This document shows positions 11,481-21,888 of a DNA stretch of 64,000 nt, one piece after another (within the stretch, counting starts at the first letter, position 1; each line of letters starts with the position of its first letter). The position numbers and the translations under genes are program-made. The DNA comes from Lasiosphaeris hirsuta (taxonomy: Eukaryota; Ascomycota; Sordariomycetes; Sordariales; Lasiosphaeriaceae), in NCBI GenBank assembly GCA_030549175.1, contig JAUKUA010000003.1, forward strand, positions 3,038,001 to 3,102,000, given 5' to 3'. The notes beneath the pieces are model-generated. The model saw only the letters and a list, made by a program, of their open reading frames with translations, searched no databases and was not told where the DNA came from.

Positions 11481-14400
11481 CGCAAGTCATGCTCGACAAA
11501 GTCCCCGCCTTGGAGCCCGAGAGAGACACCGTCCGGCAGACGTTGTCGCGAGACCCATACCTAAACCCCCACACCCCCTTTCTTCGCACACCTCTCAGCG
11601 TACACATGCCCATCTAACACCGGAAAGTCACCGATAAGAGGTCATGAGAGTGTCGCCACGGCTAAGAAGCAATCCTCACTCCCCAGGCCCACGGCCCACG
11701 GCTCCAGGAGTTCCTCATCGCGGGGATGTAAGCGCCATCCGTCGGTGATGCCAGATAGGCAAGAAAGTCCTCGAGGTTGAGCGGAGCAGGCTTTGATGTC
11801 AAACAGGAATTCCGCTTATCCGTGGAATAAGCGGATGTCTCCGTTCAGAAGCGTCGTGTATGACAGAAATTCCGGACAGCAAGATCAGTTGTCGGCCATG
11901 AGCATGAGAGGGTTGACCGGATTTGTGTCTTCGGTGTCCGTCTTCGTGTGTTAGTCACGGCCATCCCGTCCCGTCCAGGCAAAATCCCGTCACTCGCTAT
12001 TGATCAAAAAGGGAGGGGATAAGGGGGTGGGACAGAAATTTCGGTCACCAAAACATAACTTCCAGCAAAGGGGGGGGATTGGAGTAAAACGTGGCTGCTT
12101 TTCAGCCATATCCTTTACTCTACAATTGGCGCTGATGCGAAGGGAGACAGAAAAGCAGAAAGCTTCGAGAGCTCATCCAAGTGGGCGAGACCTGCGGTGT
12201 TTTCTGAGTTTGTTGCTTACCTGCACCTCAATTGGCCTATACCGAAACGGAACACCGAGACTCTGTCTGCTGCACCATCGACCGTCACCGGTGCGAATTG
12301 TCTAAGCGGCTTTTTCTTGAACACGGATCAATCTCTCATCACTCGTTGTTCATTTCTCGTCACTTGCTTGCATTTCACAAACTTCACGCATATCGGTGAT
12401 AAGAAACATAACGTTTGACTATTTCTCTTTCGTAGGCTCTGGAAACTGCCTGCCTAGTCAAGGGAAGGGCTCGCTAGTCTCCTTGTAAGCCGTTCTGCAA
12501 CGACTTTAGCACTGCCCACCGGGGAATTCGTCAGTGTCCGAAGCTGAAGCATAGAAACGGTCACAGCCCCCAATGAACGACCGGCCTCAGGAGCTCCGTT
12601 GCCAAAGGGACTGAGCTGCTGCGCCAGGAAATCGGTGTTGTAACACGAAGCAAGACAAAACTAACATTTGTAACAAGGGAATACAAACGTTAAAAATGGG
12701 GCGCATTAGTTTAAAAGGGAAAAGTGAAGGGAATACGAGTCTGTCGCTCACCTACCGATCCAATCATGGACTTTCGTTGGTGGAGAGTAGCATTAGAAGC
12801 CATGAGATGACTGCTTGCTGGTGGAACAAACATTTTCAGCCCCCATCACCGAGGGCAGGACACGCGCACACATACACACACACACACCTTTTCGGTACCA
12901 ACACATGACTCTCTTTGACACTTTTGAGATGAGAACCTACGATGCGATGCGACAAATGAGAAAAGTCGACTTGCTAGACTCCTGGCAGGTGCATGAAGAA
13001 CACGCCAGACCCAGATACTAACCAATATTCTTGTCCGCAATCCCTTGACTCACATACTTTCCCCACACGTAGCTAAAGGGTGGGTGGGCAAGACTCGTAG
13101 TAGTAAATCAAAAGGTTTATTATATCTGCCAACTAGGTTGGCTGGCGTGTAGCATATGGCCGGTTGAATTGTCCATGCACCAGGCAAGGGATTTGTCTTT
13201 CTTTTCTCCCTACTCGGCAACGCAGCAGTCTCAGGCCAAAGCGGACAAGTTAGCAAAGCCTCACAGGAGAGCCGGCCCGAAAACGGGGACTGAGTAACGA
13301 TACACAAGACATTCTTGTTGGGGTTTCGCTGCAAAGAAGGACGTGCCAAAAACCAATGTCTCATGCGGTATGTCGCTGATATCGTGGCTGTCACAGTGGG
13401 GAGCTATTTTGAGCCTAAACGGAAAGAATGTGGAAGCCTGGCACCGAGAACGTCCCAAGCGAGCTTCTTACTGAGGAGGAGACCGTCCCACCCCATTTGC
13501 CCTTCGGCTCCCTTTCGGCTCCCCGTTTTTGCAAAGCAGATGCCGCCCTGGCGGTGTCCAATAGCGCGCCGGGACCGGCATGCATCTCGCACCCCCCTCT
13601 TGGTACCCCCCATCTCCCCACGGAAAAGGAAAGGCGCTCCATAGAGGTTGGCGGCACCTTCCGAAGCGTCGTGTGGCAGAAGCCAAGTCTCCATCTGGTT
13701 GAGAAGTGCCCTCCAAGTGCCGAGGGGAGAAGGTCACGGGCCTGCCACGGGCCTCCCGAACCGCTCAGGATTGTGAAATCTCTTTTCGAAGGGAGATATT
13801 ATCGAGGTCGGCGACAAGAGGCTGCCAAGCATAATGTCTTGGCCTTGGGCGCCACTTGTTTTGGATTACACTGTCCCACAAACTGCGCACGAGGGGTCCA
13901 CGAGGCACAGCCATGCTTAAACCCACATTGGACTCGAAGAATGGGGAAGCTGGGGGACGAAACCCCACTGGGGAAAGATATGACTTACATGGTGATAGGA
14001 TGCCGTGTCGTCGCCCTGTAGCGGGTCTGCCCGCCTCGCTACCTCGTGGCACGAACTTCTGGGACAAGCTCGAGTGCGACCCCGGGGCAGGGAATGCTAC
14101 GCTGCTAAGAGGGGAAGCAGGGGGCGGCAGGGCTTCAGTGTCCGTCCCCGCCCCCCTCCCCCGTCTCTTCTGAGGGGGCGCAACTAGGTACCACGGCACT
14201 GCGTTGGAAGGACTTGGCACTGGGCGCCGAATGTTCTCTGCCGAGCCTCGGGTTGCTCGATATGACTCCGGTGTGAATGGCTTTGAGAAAGACTATGGCG
14301 CCTCTGCAAGGGTCGTGTGACATCGCCAAGAGCTGTCAACTCTTTTCACGCTGAGTAACTCTCGTGCGCTCAGAAAGAGGCAGTTCAGCATACACGATAG

Positions 14401-15221
14401 GCGTTAGGACGGGGCTTGGCGGCTGGTTTGATGCTGCTTGACGCGTTTTCCTGCCGCGGTCGAGTCATCAAGTTGGACTCTCCCCGGTCGTCGGTGAGCC
14501 ATCGGCGGCAGACCTGTATTAAGATGGGACCAACGGAGTAGGACAGATGGGTGGTAGGATTGCAAGATCGCCATGGCGCTTTTCCAGAATGATTATTCAA
14601 CACGTGTCTTGATGCATGCACGAAGGAAGCTGTCAGATCTGACAGTATGCCGGTATCAGGAAAGATGGTCGCGGACGCTGGATGTGCCGGCCGGATCAAT
14701 ATTCCGCGGCAGCATTCAGCGACGTGGGATGAGCTGTTCAAGTGCTGAGAAACCCGCAAAACGGCTCAATTGCGGTGGGATGTGTTTGGCAAGGCCCGGC
14801 GCCAGGAACGGAGAAGGTGCCACGGGCAACCCCAAGCGAGTCGAGTGCGGATCGGACGGCAGAGCCATGTGGTTACGCGCTGCCGGGTCGGTGACGGGTT
14901 TGGGGGCCCCTGGAGCGCCCTGGAGGGCACCACCTGCAAGCCAAATCGGTGCCTTGGCTCAATCGGGCAGCGGATTCCCTACGGTTTGCAAACTCGGGTG
15001 GGTGTGACTCGATGCCAGACGGGACGAAAAGGGGAAAATAAGGAAGGGCACAAATGCCTACACCTGCGATGTCAGCAAACCGTCCAACACGAGACGCGGA
15101 GTACGGTGCGAAGCAGGTGCAGAGCAAGGGCGGAGGAGCACGTCTCGGGTTTCTGCACGTTCGGTGGCTTTGCTGCCATGTGCGTGGCTCGTTGTGATGT
15201 GTGCCATCGCTGCGTCCTGTG

Positions 15222-15300
15222 CTGCCCTTGCTGCCCTTGCTACCCTTGCTGCCCTTGCTGCCCTTGCTGCCCTTGCTGCCCTTGCTGCCCTTGCTATCCT
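15222..15300. repeat. 9-bp minisatellite (CTGCCCTTG)n
   Basis: About eight to nine consecutive copies of CTGCCCTTG, two of them with single changes giving TACCC or TATCC. Because the unit is a multiple of three, it leaves open frames on both strands (Cys/Pro-rich, Leu-rich and Ala-rich), none of which I accept as genes. Confidence 0.9.
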
Positions 15301-16166
15301 CGCTGCTGCACTCGTTGCCATGTGTGCGATGCGTGTTGGCGCTGACACAGGCACACAGGGACAGTGAGTCGTGCAGCGAATGTTGTGCCTAAATGAAGAG
15401 CGCAGCAACTGCAGCAACGACTGCTCAGCCTTCAGCCCTATGCGGGGCGGCGGGCGACTTTTTGAGAAGACTGCGAGGCAAGCTAGAAGCAGCCAGAAAC
15501 AGCCCCCAATCTATGGCAAGACTACGCAGCCTTCTGCCAACGCTCTCTAGCCTCTAGCCCTCGCAGCGTGCTAAGTCTCGGTTGTGTCATCCCAACTCCA
15601 CCTTTCCCACCTTGCCCACCTACACCCCCACCGCCGGCCCAATGTCTGCATGCGCCAGACGCCCGGAACTCGCGGGCTAGCAACCTAGGTGTCTCCCATG
15701 CTGCCAGATTTGGCCCGCATGGGAATTTTTTTTTTTTTTTTGGCATTTGGGGATTGTGTGACCCTCGTGGAAGTCGTGAAACATGCCTGCCCACCCACTC
15801 TGCCAAGAATGGGGGCTTGCTGCCCAGGTAGTGTAGTTGTAACCATGCAGGAAGCTAGGTCGCCGATGGTCGTAGACATAGGCGACTAGGCCAGTCTCGG
15901 ACCCACACTCTAGCAGTCCGAGAGAGTCGGCCGACATCCTTTCGCATGAAGCGAGCAATCGTCAGTCTCGATAGGCCGGAGAAGGCTGAACGATACCACC
16001 AGAGGCCTTATGTCATCCTCATATTTCGGGGGCCTTTTGAGGAGCTCCGCCTTCGCCGGCATAGGGGGTTGATACCTTGGGAGGGTGCCGCGAACAGGAG
16101 GTCGGCGAGTCGAGAGCTTCGTATGCCAGGCGCGAACTCGAGATATCGCCACGAGTCTCGGACGTC

Positions 16167-16174
16167 TATATAAA
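16167..16174 (+). promoter_or_regulatory. TATA box of the duplicated-exon microprotein gene
   Basis: A perfect TATATAAA lies about 215 bp upstream of the start codon. It is followed by a CA/TC-rich leader (TCATCATCATCAACATCATC and CAACA-type repeats) up to the ATG at 16,388. Strong TATA plus a pyrimidine/CA-rich leader is typical of highly expressed or stress-induced fungal genes. Confidence 0.7.
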
Positions 16175-16387
16175 CCTCAGGAGACGCCCGGTTTGGATGT
16201 TCTAGTTTTCTCATCATCATCAACATCATCAGCCCAATCAACGCTCACCTCAACAACTCCAACACATATCTCACTTACCAACGGCTTCCAACAGCTTCCA
16301 TCAACTCTCCAACATCTTCACTCCAGCATCTTCACCCCAACAAGCTTAACTCCGAGAAAAAACACATCCCCAAACCCAACTCCTACA

Positions 16388-16676
16388 ATGGCCGCCAACA
16401 CCAGCTTTGTCTCCACTTTCCCCGTCGAGTATGGCCGTTCCGGCTACAACAAGTGCGTTTCCAACCACCCCCCTCCTTTCTCGTTCCAATACTAACGCGC
16501 ACAACTCAGGGACGGCAGCGATGACGACGAGGAGGACAAGTGCCGCAATTATGGCCGCTCCGGCTACAACAAGTAAGCCATCCCCTACATCTTTTAGATC
16601 TTGACAACCCAGAACCTAATACTTCTGGCCGCACAGGGGTGACAAGGGTGACGATGAGGACGAGGAGCAGAACTAA
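16388..16676 (+). CDS. 55-aa acidic microprotein made of a duplicated exon unit (YGRSGYNK)
   Basis: Three exons (16388-16452, 16510-16572, 16637-16676) encode 55 aa. Both introns (57 and 64 nt) have GT...AG ends and TACTAAC/CCTAATA-type branch sites. The octapeptide YGRSGYNK ends exon 1 and exon 2, and both introns interrupt the same Lys codon at the same phase (AA|G). Each copy is followed, in the next exon, by an acidic tract (DGSDDDEED and GDKGDDEDEE). The gene is therefore two units of [YGRSGYNK - intron - acidic tail]. There is no signal peptide, no membrane segment, no dibasic KR site and only one cysteine, which argues against a mating pheromone, a secreted effector or a dikaritin-type RiPP precursor. 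The protein should be soluble and disordered. I do not recognise the family. The splicing pattern, strong promoter and internal repeat make it a credible gene. Confidence 0.78.
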
Positions 16677-17157
16677 GTGTTTTCTGATTCCGATATCAGC
16701 CTTGCCCGCCCACCATCAACAATTTCGGTGGCAGTAGTTCCCCCCCTCCCCCATTAATACGAAACCCGCCAATCAACAGGGAAGACTGTTGCTACCCGTG
16801 TCTGACTATTGCGACGAAAATCAACGTGTACGATTTCCTTGCCTCTTTTCTTAGTATATTCTCTTCTTTAGATCTCGGTCTCCGGCGAGTCTTCCTCGCA
16901 CAGACTGATGAGCAACCCTTGGCTGGGATGTATTATATGGGTGACTGGATGGATTGGGGGTAGGCAGCCGGTCGGATGCAATATCCAGCCTGGGCTACTG
17001 TTCGATAGATTAAAGTCTCGTGACGATAGATACTTTTCTTTTTTCTTTTGTCGAAGAGGAGGCGGAGGTGGGACAATGGATGAGAGGTGACTTGCACCTG
17101 GCTATTCACCACCTGTAAACAGTATTAATTCAGTACACAAATGCCAGCTTTGAACAT
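16677..17157. other. Intergenic, convergent 3' ends
   Basis: About 480 bp between the microprotein stop and the MSS1 stop. It contains AT-rich patches consistent with 3' untranslated regions and polyadenylation. No gene is seen. Confidence 0.55.
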
Positions 17158-19021
17158 TTATTTTCCGACGCAGAACCTGGTGTTGACCGTTAGCAAGAAA
17201 TCTCACATTGAGAGAAACAAAAATATGCTTACTTTTCGAAGATCACGCCCAGAACGTCCTCGACGTCGCCAGAATCTCCGCGGCCTGTAATTTGGGCTAG
17301 ACGATTGGCTGCAAGCCGTAGGTGCTCCGCGGTAAGCACGATATCAGCCTCACCCTCGTAGCCACAGAGTTGCGCCTCAGCCATGAAGTCCTCCAGATGT
17401 CTTTGACATTGATCTAGTAGTTGACTTTGACGTTCTGTGACCCCATGGAGATGCTGCATGCCATTAGGCAGCGATGTTAAAGCTGAGAATGATTGGGTCA
17501 ATATTTCAGTAAGAGTCTGGATTCGTCCTGGGTCCGTCAGCCCTACGGCAGACAATTCGGCCACCCTGCAGGAAATGGAAAAAGGCTCAGCACTGCCAAG
17601 ACCCGGGATCCCACCAAGCACAGACACCTTGAAGTCCTGTAACAGGTGCGCAAGCGCTTCGGGGCTGACCACGTCACTTTTATTGATGACGATCAAGCAT
17701 TGTGGTGCGCCAGCTGCCAAGCGAAGGGTTTCAACGTCGTAGTGGATGCGATGGTCACCGCATTTTGATCGCTCAACAGCCGCCAAGACTATGATGACAT
17801 CAGAATAGAGTGCTTTCTCCCTCGCTCTCCGGATGCCCTCTTGTTCGATAGCTCCGATGACCGAAGATTCCGAGTGTCCAAGATTAGAAGTTGACGACGA
17901 GTCTTCCGTCCGAATGCCCGCTGTGTCCGCAAATGAGCAAAGATAGCCGCGGATATCGAGATTCGCCTCGACAATATCGCGCGTCGTGCCTGCTTCCGCC
18001 GACACAATCGACGCTTCGCGGCCAATGATTTGGTTCATCAGCGAACTTTTTCCGACATTTGGCGGGCCCAGAAGCGCAATGCGGATTCCGTTGCGAAGGA
18101 GCTCGTTTCGTTGACTCCCGTCTTTGTGTAGTCGGATATTATGAAGCATAGCCTCCACCATGTTGGTGACGTTGACAAGCAACTCGGCGGGCGATTCATC
18201 CAAATGTTGGTCTTCGGAGAAGTCAATCAGTGCCTCGATCTCGCCACGAGCGTGAAGGAGCTGTGCCCGCCAGTCCTCATAGGTCCTCCCAAGAATCCCG
18301 GAGTTGCCCCTAACGGCTGCTCTCCGCTGCTGCTCAGTCTCGGCAGCAAGGGTGTCACCGAGAGACTCAACTTGGGCCAGATCAAGTCTGTCGTTCAGGA
18401 ATGCCCGTTTAGTGAACTCTCCTGGCTCGGCATAGCGGATTGTTTCCTGCGATGGTGATTTGGGGATGGCGCCAAGTACAGCCTTGACGGTTGCAGATCC
18501 CCCATGGACATACAACTCGAGAACGTCCTCGCCGGTGACTGTTTTGGGGCCGGGAAAGTAAAGTACAATGGCGTCCGAATCCACGATGTTTACATCTTTT
18601 GCTCGGTCAGGTTCAACCAAAGTTCTTACCGCGGCATACCGTGGCTTTGGCGGGGGCTTTGTAGGACATAGCCCGTTGTAAATCTTGACACTGGTTAGTC
18701 AAGGCGTGACGGGATGGGTCAAGAGGGTCCTACATCAAGGCAACCTAGTCCAGAAACGCGGATAACGGCTATCCCTCCTCTCCCTGCTCCGGATGACAGA
18801 GCATAGATGGTGTCGCTTGTGGCTGGGAGGCCTGGCACTAGGCGACGCTCCTGCGAACTCAAATTGCGGGCAAAATTACTTATGACGGCTGATTTGCTGC
18901 CACTGCCAGGGCTATGGAAGCTTCCTGAAATAGGCCGGGCATGAAGCTGCGATGGAGATGGCGCGGTCTCCAAAAGCCGGAGTCGATAGGGTGACGCTCT
19001 CCTCAGCGCATAGCGAAACAT
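17158..19021 (-). CDS. MSS1: Mitochondrial tRNA-modifying GTPase, MnmE/Mss1 family
   Basis: Three exons (19021-18734, 18683-17233, 17176-17158) give 585 aa. The last exon is only 19 nt but supplies the invariant C-terminus: splicing yields IFEKFCVGK, the MnmE C-x-G-K tail whose Cys is needed for modification. The N-terminus MFRYALRRASPYRLRLL is a good mitochondrial presequence. The formyl-THF-binding N-domain is present (IYALSSGAGRGGIAVIRVSG), then helical segments, then a G domain near residues 310-450 with GPPNVGKSS (G1), GTTRDI (G2), DTAGIR (G3) and NKSD (G4). With Mto1, Mss1 installs the 5-carboxymethylaminomethyl-type group on wobble U of mitochondrial tRNAs. The gene diverges from MAK16 across 365 bp. 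Confidence 0.95.
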
Positions 19022-19386
19022 TGGCCTCGATTTCGTAGAATGGGAAGCTCCTCCACCTTGGTCAATAACAGCTTCCAGGGAGCTATGGCGGTCGTTGAAA
19101 CAAAAGTTGAGATGACCTTTCCAAATCAAAGCACCGTCCCTGTATTTGACAAATCCTGATTGGGTGAGGCCCGATAAGCCGATAAGCTCACCCGGAAACC
19201 GGGTGGGGTGGCACGGGCCAATTTAGCAGGCAAAAAGTTTTGAGATCTCCAAAATCTCTTCTGCCGCCAGACATATCCAGCCCCTCTGGATTGCACCTGC
19301 TTCACGCCGCCGAAGCCAACTTCTGAGACGAGTTCGCCAATCCTGCTTGCCAAAGAAAAGCCTGCAAAGGGACACCATCTTCGACC
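19022..19386. promoter_or_regulatory. Shared divergent promoter of MSS1 and MAK16
   Basis: A 365-bp interval separates the two start codons. It has no TATA box, as expected for housekeeping genes. A near-palindromic run of GATAAGC/GCTCACCC-type motifs around 19,170-19,205 is noted without a firm factor assignment. Confidence 0.5.
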
Positions 19387-20534
19387 ATGTCGGACGAGAT
19401 TGTCTGGCAGATTATCAATCGTAAGTCGCCGTCTTTCCCAGAAGGCAAATCGCTAACATCAAGCCCTCAGAGCAGTTTTGCGCCTTCAAACTCAAGTAGG
19501 ACCGCGCGAGTGATTATCGTCCGTCACCCGTTCTAACTTTAAGCAGGACAACAAAAGACAGCAATTTTTGCCGCAATGAGTACTCGGTCAGCGGTCTCTG
19601 CAACCGGCAGAGTTGCCCCCTAGCCAACAGTCGCTATGCCACCATCAGGACATCCCCCAAGGGGACAATTTACCTGTACATCAAGACTGTACGCACCTAC
19701 CCCAGCAGTACCAGTACCCAAGTGGTACTGAACGCTAATCATACGTTCTTCGAACAGATTGAGAGAGCGCATATGCCCTCAAAATGGTGGGAGAAGATCA
19801 AGCTCTCCAAGAACTATGCGGAGGCAATGAAGCAAATAGAGGGCCGCCTCCAATACTTCCCCAAGTTCCTCCTCCACAAATGCAAGCAACGTCTTACTCG
19901 ACTCGTCCAAGTAGCAGCTCGCATGCGCAAGTTGGCTGCTGAAGAGACTAGGCTCGGCGAGAAGCTTGTACCCAAGATGGCGCCCAAGATCAAGCACCGC
20001 GAGGAGGCAAGAGAACGCAAGGCCCTCGCTGCCGCAAAGCTGGAGCGAACAATCGAGCGCGAGTTGCTCGAAAGACTACGACAGGGCGCATACGGAGACC
20101 AGCCGCTCAACTGCAACACCCAAGTTTGGAAGAAGGTGCTCAGCGCACTCGAGGCTGAGGGCGATCTTTCCCGCGACAAGGATTTGGACAAGGGTATCAG
20201 GGATGAGGACGAGGATGAGTCCGAGAAGGAGTACGAGGAGGAGAACGAGGATGCCGAGTCCGAATTGGACGGGCAAGTGGAGTATATCTCCGACTTTGAC
20301 GAGAGTGACGGCGACCTTGCGGATATTGAGGATTGGCTCGGTAGCGAAGGCGAGGACGATGCCAACAAGGATGATTCCGACGATGACGACAGCGACCAGG
20401 AAGACGGCGATGGCAAGAAGGCTAAGGCAGGTGACAAGCGCAAGAGAGGCCGCGTAGTGCGAATGAAGGGAAAGAAGAGGAAAGAGATGGAGGTTGAGAG
20501 GGAGATCAACGCAGAGAAACTGCTAGCCTTTTAG
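19387..20534 (+). CDS. MAK16: Ribosome biogenesis protein Mak16
   Basis: Four exons (19387-19420, 19471-19495, 19547-19688, 19758-20534) give 325 aa; exon 2 is a 25-nt microexon. The splice chain restores the conserved N-terminus MSDEIVWQIIN followed by QFCAFKLK, FCRNEYSVSGLCNR, QSCPLANSRYATI and GTIYLYIKT, then ERAHMPSKWWEKIKLSKNY. The Cys-rich N-terminal module (F-C-x-F, C-R-N-x-Y-x3-G-x-C, C-P-L-A-N) is the Mak16/Rpl28e-like domain that assembles with Rpf1 in early 60S precursors in the nucleolus. The C-terminus is an acidic tail (Asp/Glu/Ser repeats, about 185-290) and ends in a basic Lys/Arg-rich stretch. Intron 3 is 69 nt and frame-neutral, so an unspliced read-through would stay open; the family alignment places it outside the protein. 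Confidence 0.96.
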
Positions 20535-20776
20535 GTTGCGATTGTGCCTAAGCTGTCTTGATGGCTACATTTTCAAAGTGCGGATGAGACTAGTATGAAG
20601 GTGTCGCATAATGAATGAAGTTAACACCCAAAAATCCAGGAGGCGCTGCTTCGTGAATTACGACGATTTGTAAAATACCTTGTCACGTACATACATATCC
20701 GACAAAGAACCAGACACAATAGTCTCCAGTAATAGACTACGGAACTCCCTGCCAGGCTGAACTCAACGATACCTCC

Positions 20777-21476
20777 TCACCTCTGCCCCAAAGCCAAGAC
20801 ACCAAAGGCTCTATCGAGCTCCTCCCCTTCATCCGGGACAGCCATCTCACTAGCCCCTCCCGGCCCATGACCATCCCGCCCGAAGCTCGGCTGGGCAAAC
20901 GCCCATCGTTGCGGGTCCTGCGCACCAGCAGCCAGCTCACCCCCTATCCCAGGCAACTGCCATCCACCACCACTGCCCGCGTCCCCACCCCCTCCAGACT
21001 TCCGCTCAGGCTCTAGCAGCCGTGCCTCGCTGTCCAGCCACCCCGGCGCAACGCGTCTCTTCTCGGCCAGCTCGCGCGCGCGTATCCGCTCGTCGAGGGC
21101 GCTCAGCTCCGACTCGGCGTCCGCTTGCAGCTTGGCCACGTGCGCTTGCAGCGCGCGGCAAGACGCGATGATGTCGTCGGGGTGGGCGGCGTGGCCTGAC
21201 GAGGAGATGACGTACTTTGGTTTAGGCGGGGCAGATTCGGGTTCGCCCTCGGATGAGGACGAGGTAGTCCCGATGCCGGTTGTGGAGGGTGGGAGGGTAC
21301 TGGGCATGGACTTGTAGGTGTAGGGCAGGGTGGTGGCGGAGGGCAGATTGATGAAGGGGGAGACGGTCAGGGGGACTTGTTGGAGGAGGGGGTGGGATCC
21401 TGGTAGGGTCAGCTCAAGAGCTCCTCGTTTTATCATGTGAAAATAGGGGTAGAGGTGCCATACGGTTATCATGCAT
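20777..21476 (-). CDS. Small conserved-looking protein of unknown function
   Basis: Two exons (21476-21464 and 21399-20777) give 211 aa. The 13-nt first exon supplies the ATG (MHDN), then a 64-nt intron. The N-terminus after splicing reads HPLLQQVPLTVSPFINLPSA, followed by a Tyr/Pro/Ser-rich segment, a predicted amphipathic helix near residues 95-135 (SCRALQAHVAKLQADAES, then ELSALDERIRARELAEKRR), and a Gly-rich tail. This looks like a short coiled-coil subunit of a larger assembly, but I do not recognise the family. It lies tail to tail with MAK16 (242 bp apart) and head to head with the ICln-like gene. The main uncertainty is the microexon start. Confidence 0.65.
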
Positions 21477-21888
21477 TGTGGGCTTTAGATGAGGTGAGTA
21501 GTTGAAGGTTAAAGGTATGGGGGAGAACCCTAGTCAGTCTCGAATCTCAATATCGATGGAAATAGGGCGAGGCCAGCGGAAATTTATAGAAAAATATCCA
21601 AGCCTTTGCGTCAAAGTGGGATGGCTGACCTTGGTGGCAGGAGAAGGATTGAAGTAGTGGCTGGGACACGTCAATCATCAACCATCAACGAGACGGGAGT
21701 CAAGTCCCTGCGGCAGGCAGAGAGGTGGGCGGGAGGCGGGTAGGCGGGGCAGTAGGGGTTGCGATAAGCTGATAAGGGGCCCGACCCCACTAAAATTTCT
21801 CCAGCTCCGTCCCCCCTCGATTTCCAGTCAATCCACGTCGTCAACAGCAGTCGCCAGCGCAAACCAAACACCGTGACCTGCCGCAAAG
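21477..21888. other. Divergent intergenic region
   Basis: About 410 bp between the starts of the small unknown protein gene and the ICln-like gene. Likely a bidirectional promoter. No RNA gene or clear element is identified. Confidence 0.5.

Larger units (their letters stand above)
9272..16160. other. Long gene-poor region (~6.9 kb)
   Basis: No frame in this stretch carries a recognisable domain, a plausible splice chain or coding-like composition. Open frames up to about 197 codons occur (for example near 13.4-14.0 kb) but are Pro/Arg-rich, overlap on both strands and look like chance in GC-rich DNA. Visible structure is limited to simple repeats (7-bp units near 11,447-11,480, CA repeat near 12,873-12,888, 9-bp minisatellite near 15,222-15,300, 16 T at 15,726) and STRE-like AGGGG runs near 12,010-12,025. 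It separates MKT1 from the 55-aa microprotein gene and may be an extended upstream control region or host noncoding transcripts; neither can be shown here. Confidence 0.5.

Noticed and set aside
13428..14021. 197-codon frame in the gene-poor region
   Set aside because: Pro/Arg/Gly-rich, overlapped by long frames on the other strand, with no domain or splice context.
15164..15392. Cys-, Leu- and Ala-rich peptides
   Set aside because: Produced by the 9-bp minisatellite in different frames; not independent genes.
15830..15915. tRNA-like start (GGTAGTGTAGTTG) with a possible A box
   Set aside because: No B box, no acceptor-stem pairing and no sensible anticodon loop follow.
16388..16676. Reading the microprotein gene as a mating pheromone or RiPP precursor
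   Set aside because: No signal peptide, no KR/Kex2 sites, no CAAX end, and the repeat is followed by acidic linkers instead of cleavage sites.
19814..20509. Ser-rich 231-codon frame opposite MAK16
   Set aside because: Antisense shadow; Ser codons mirror the Glu/Asp/Lys codons of MAK16.
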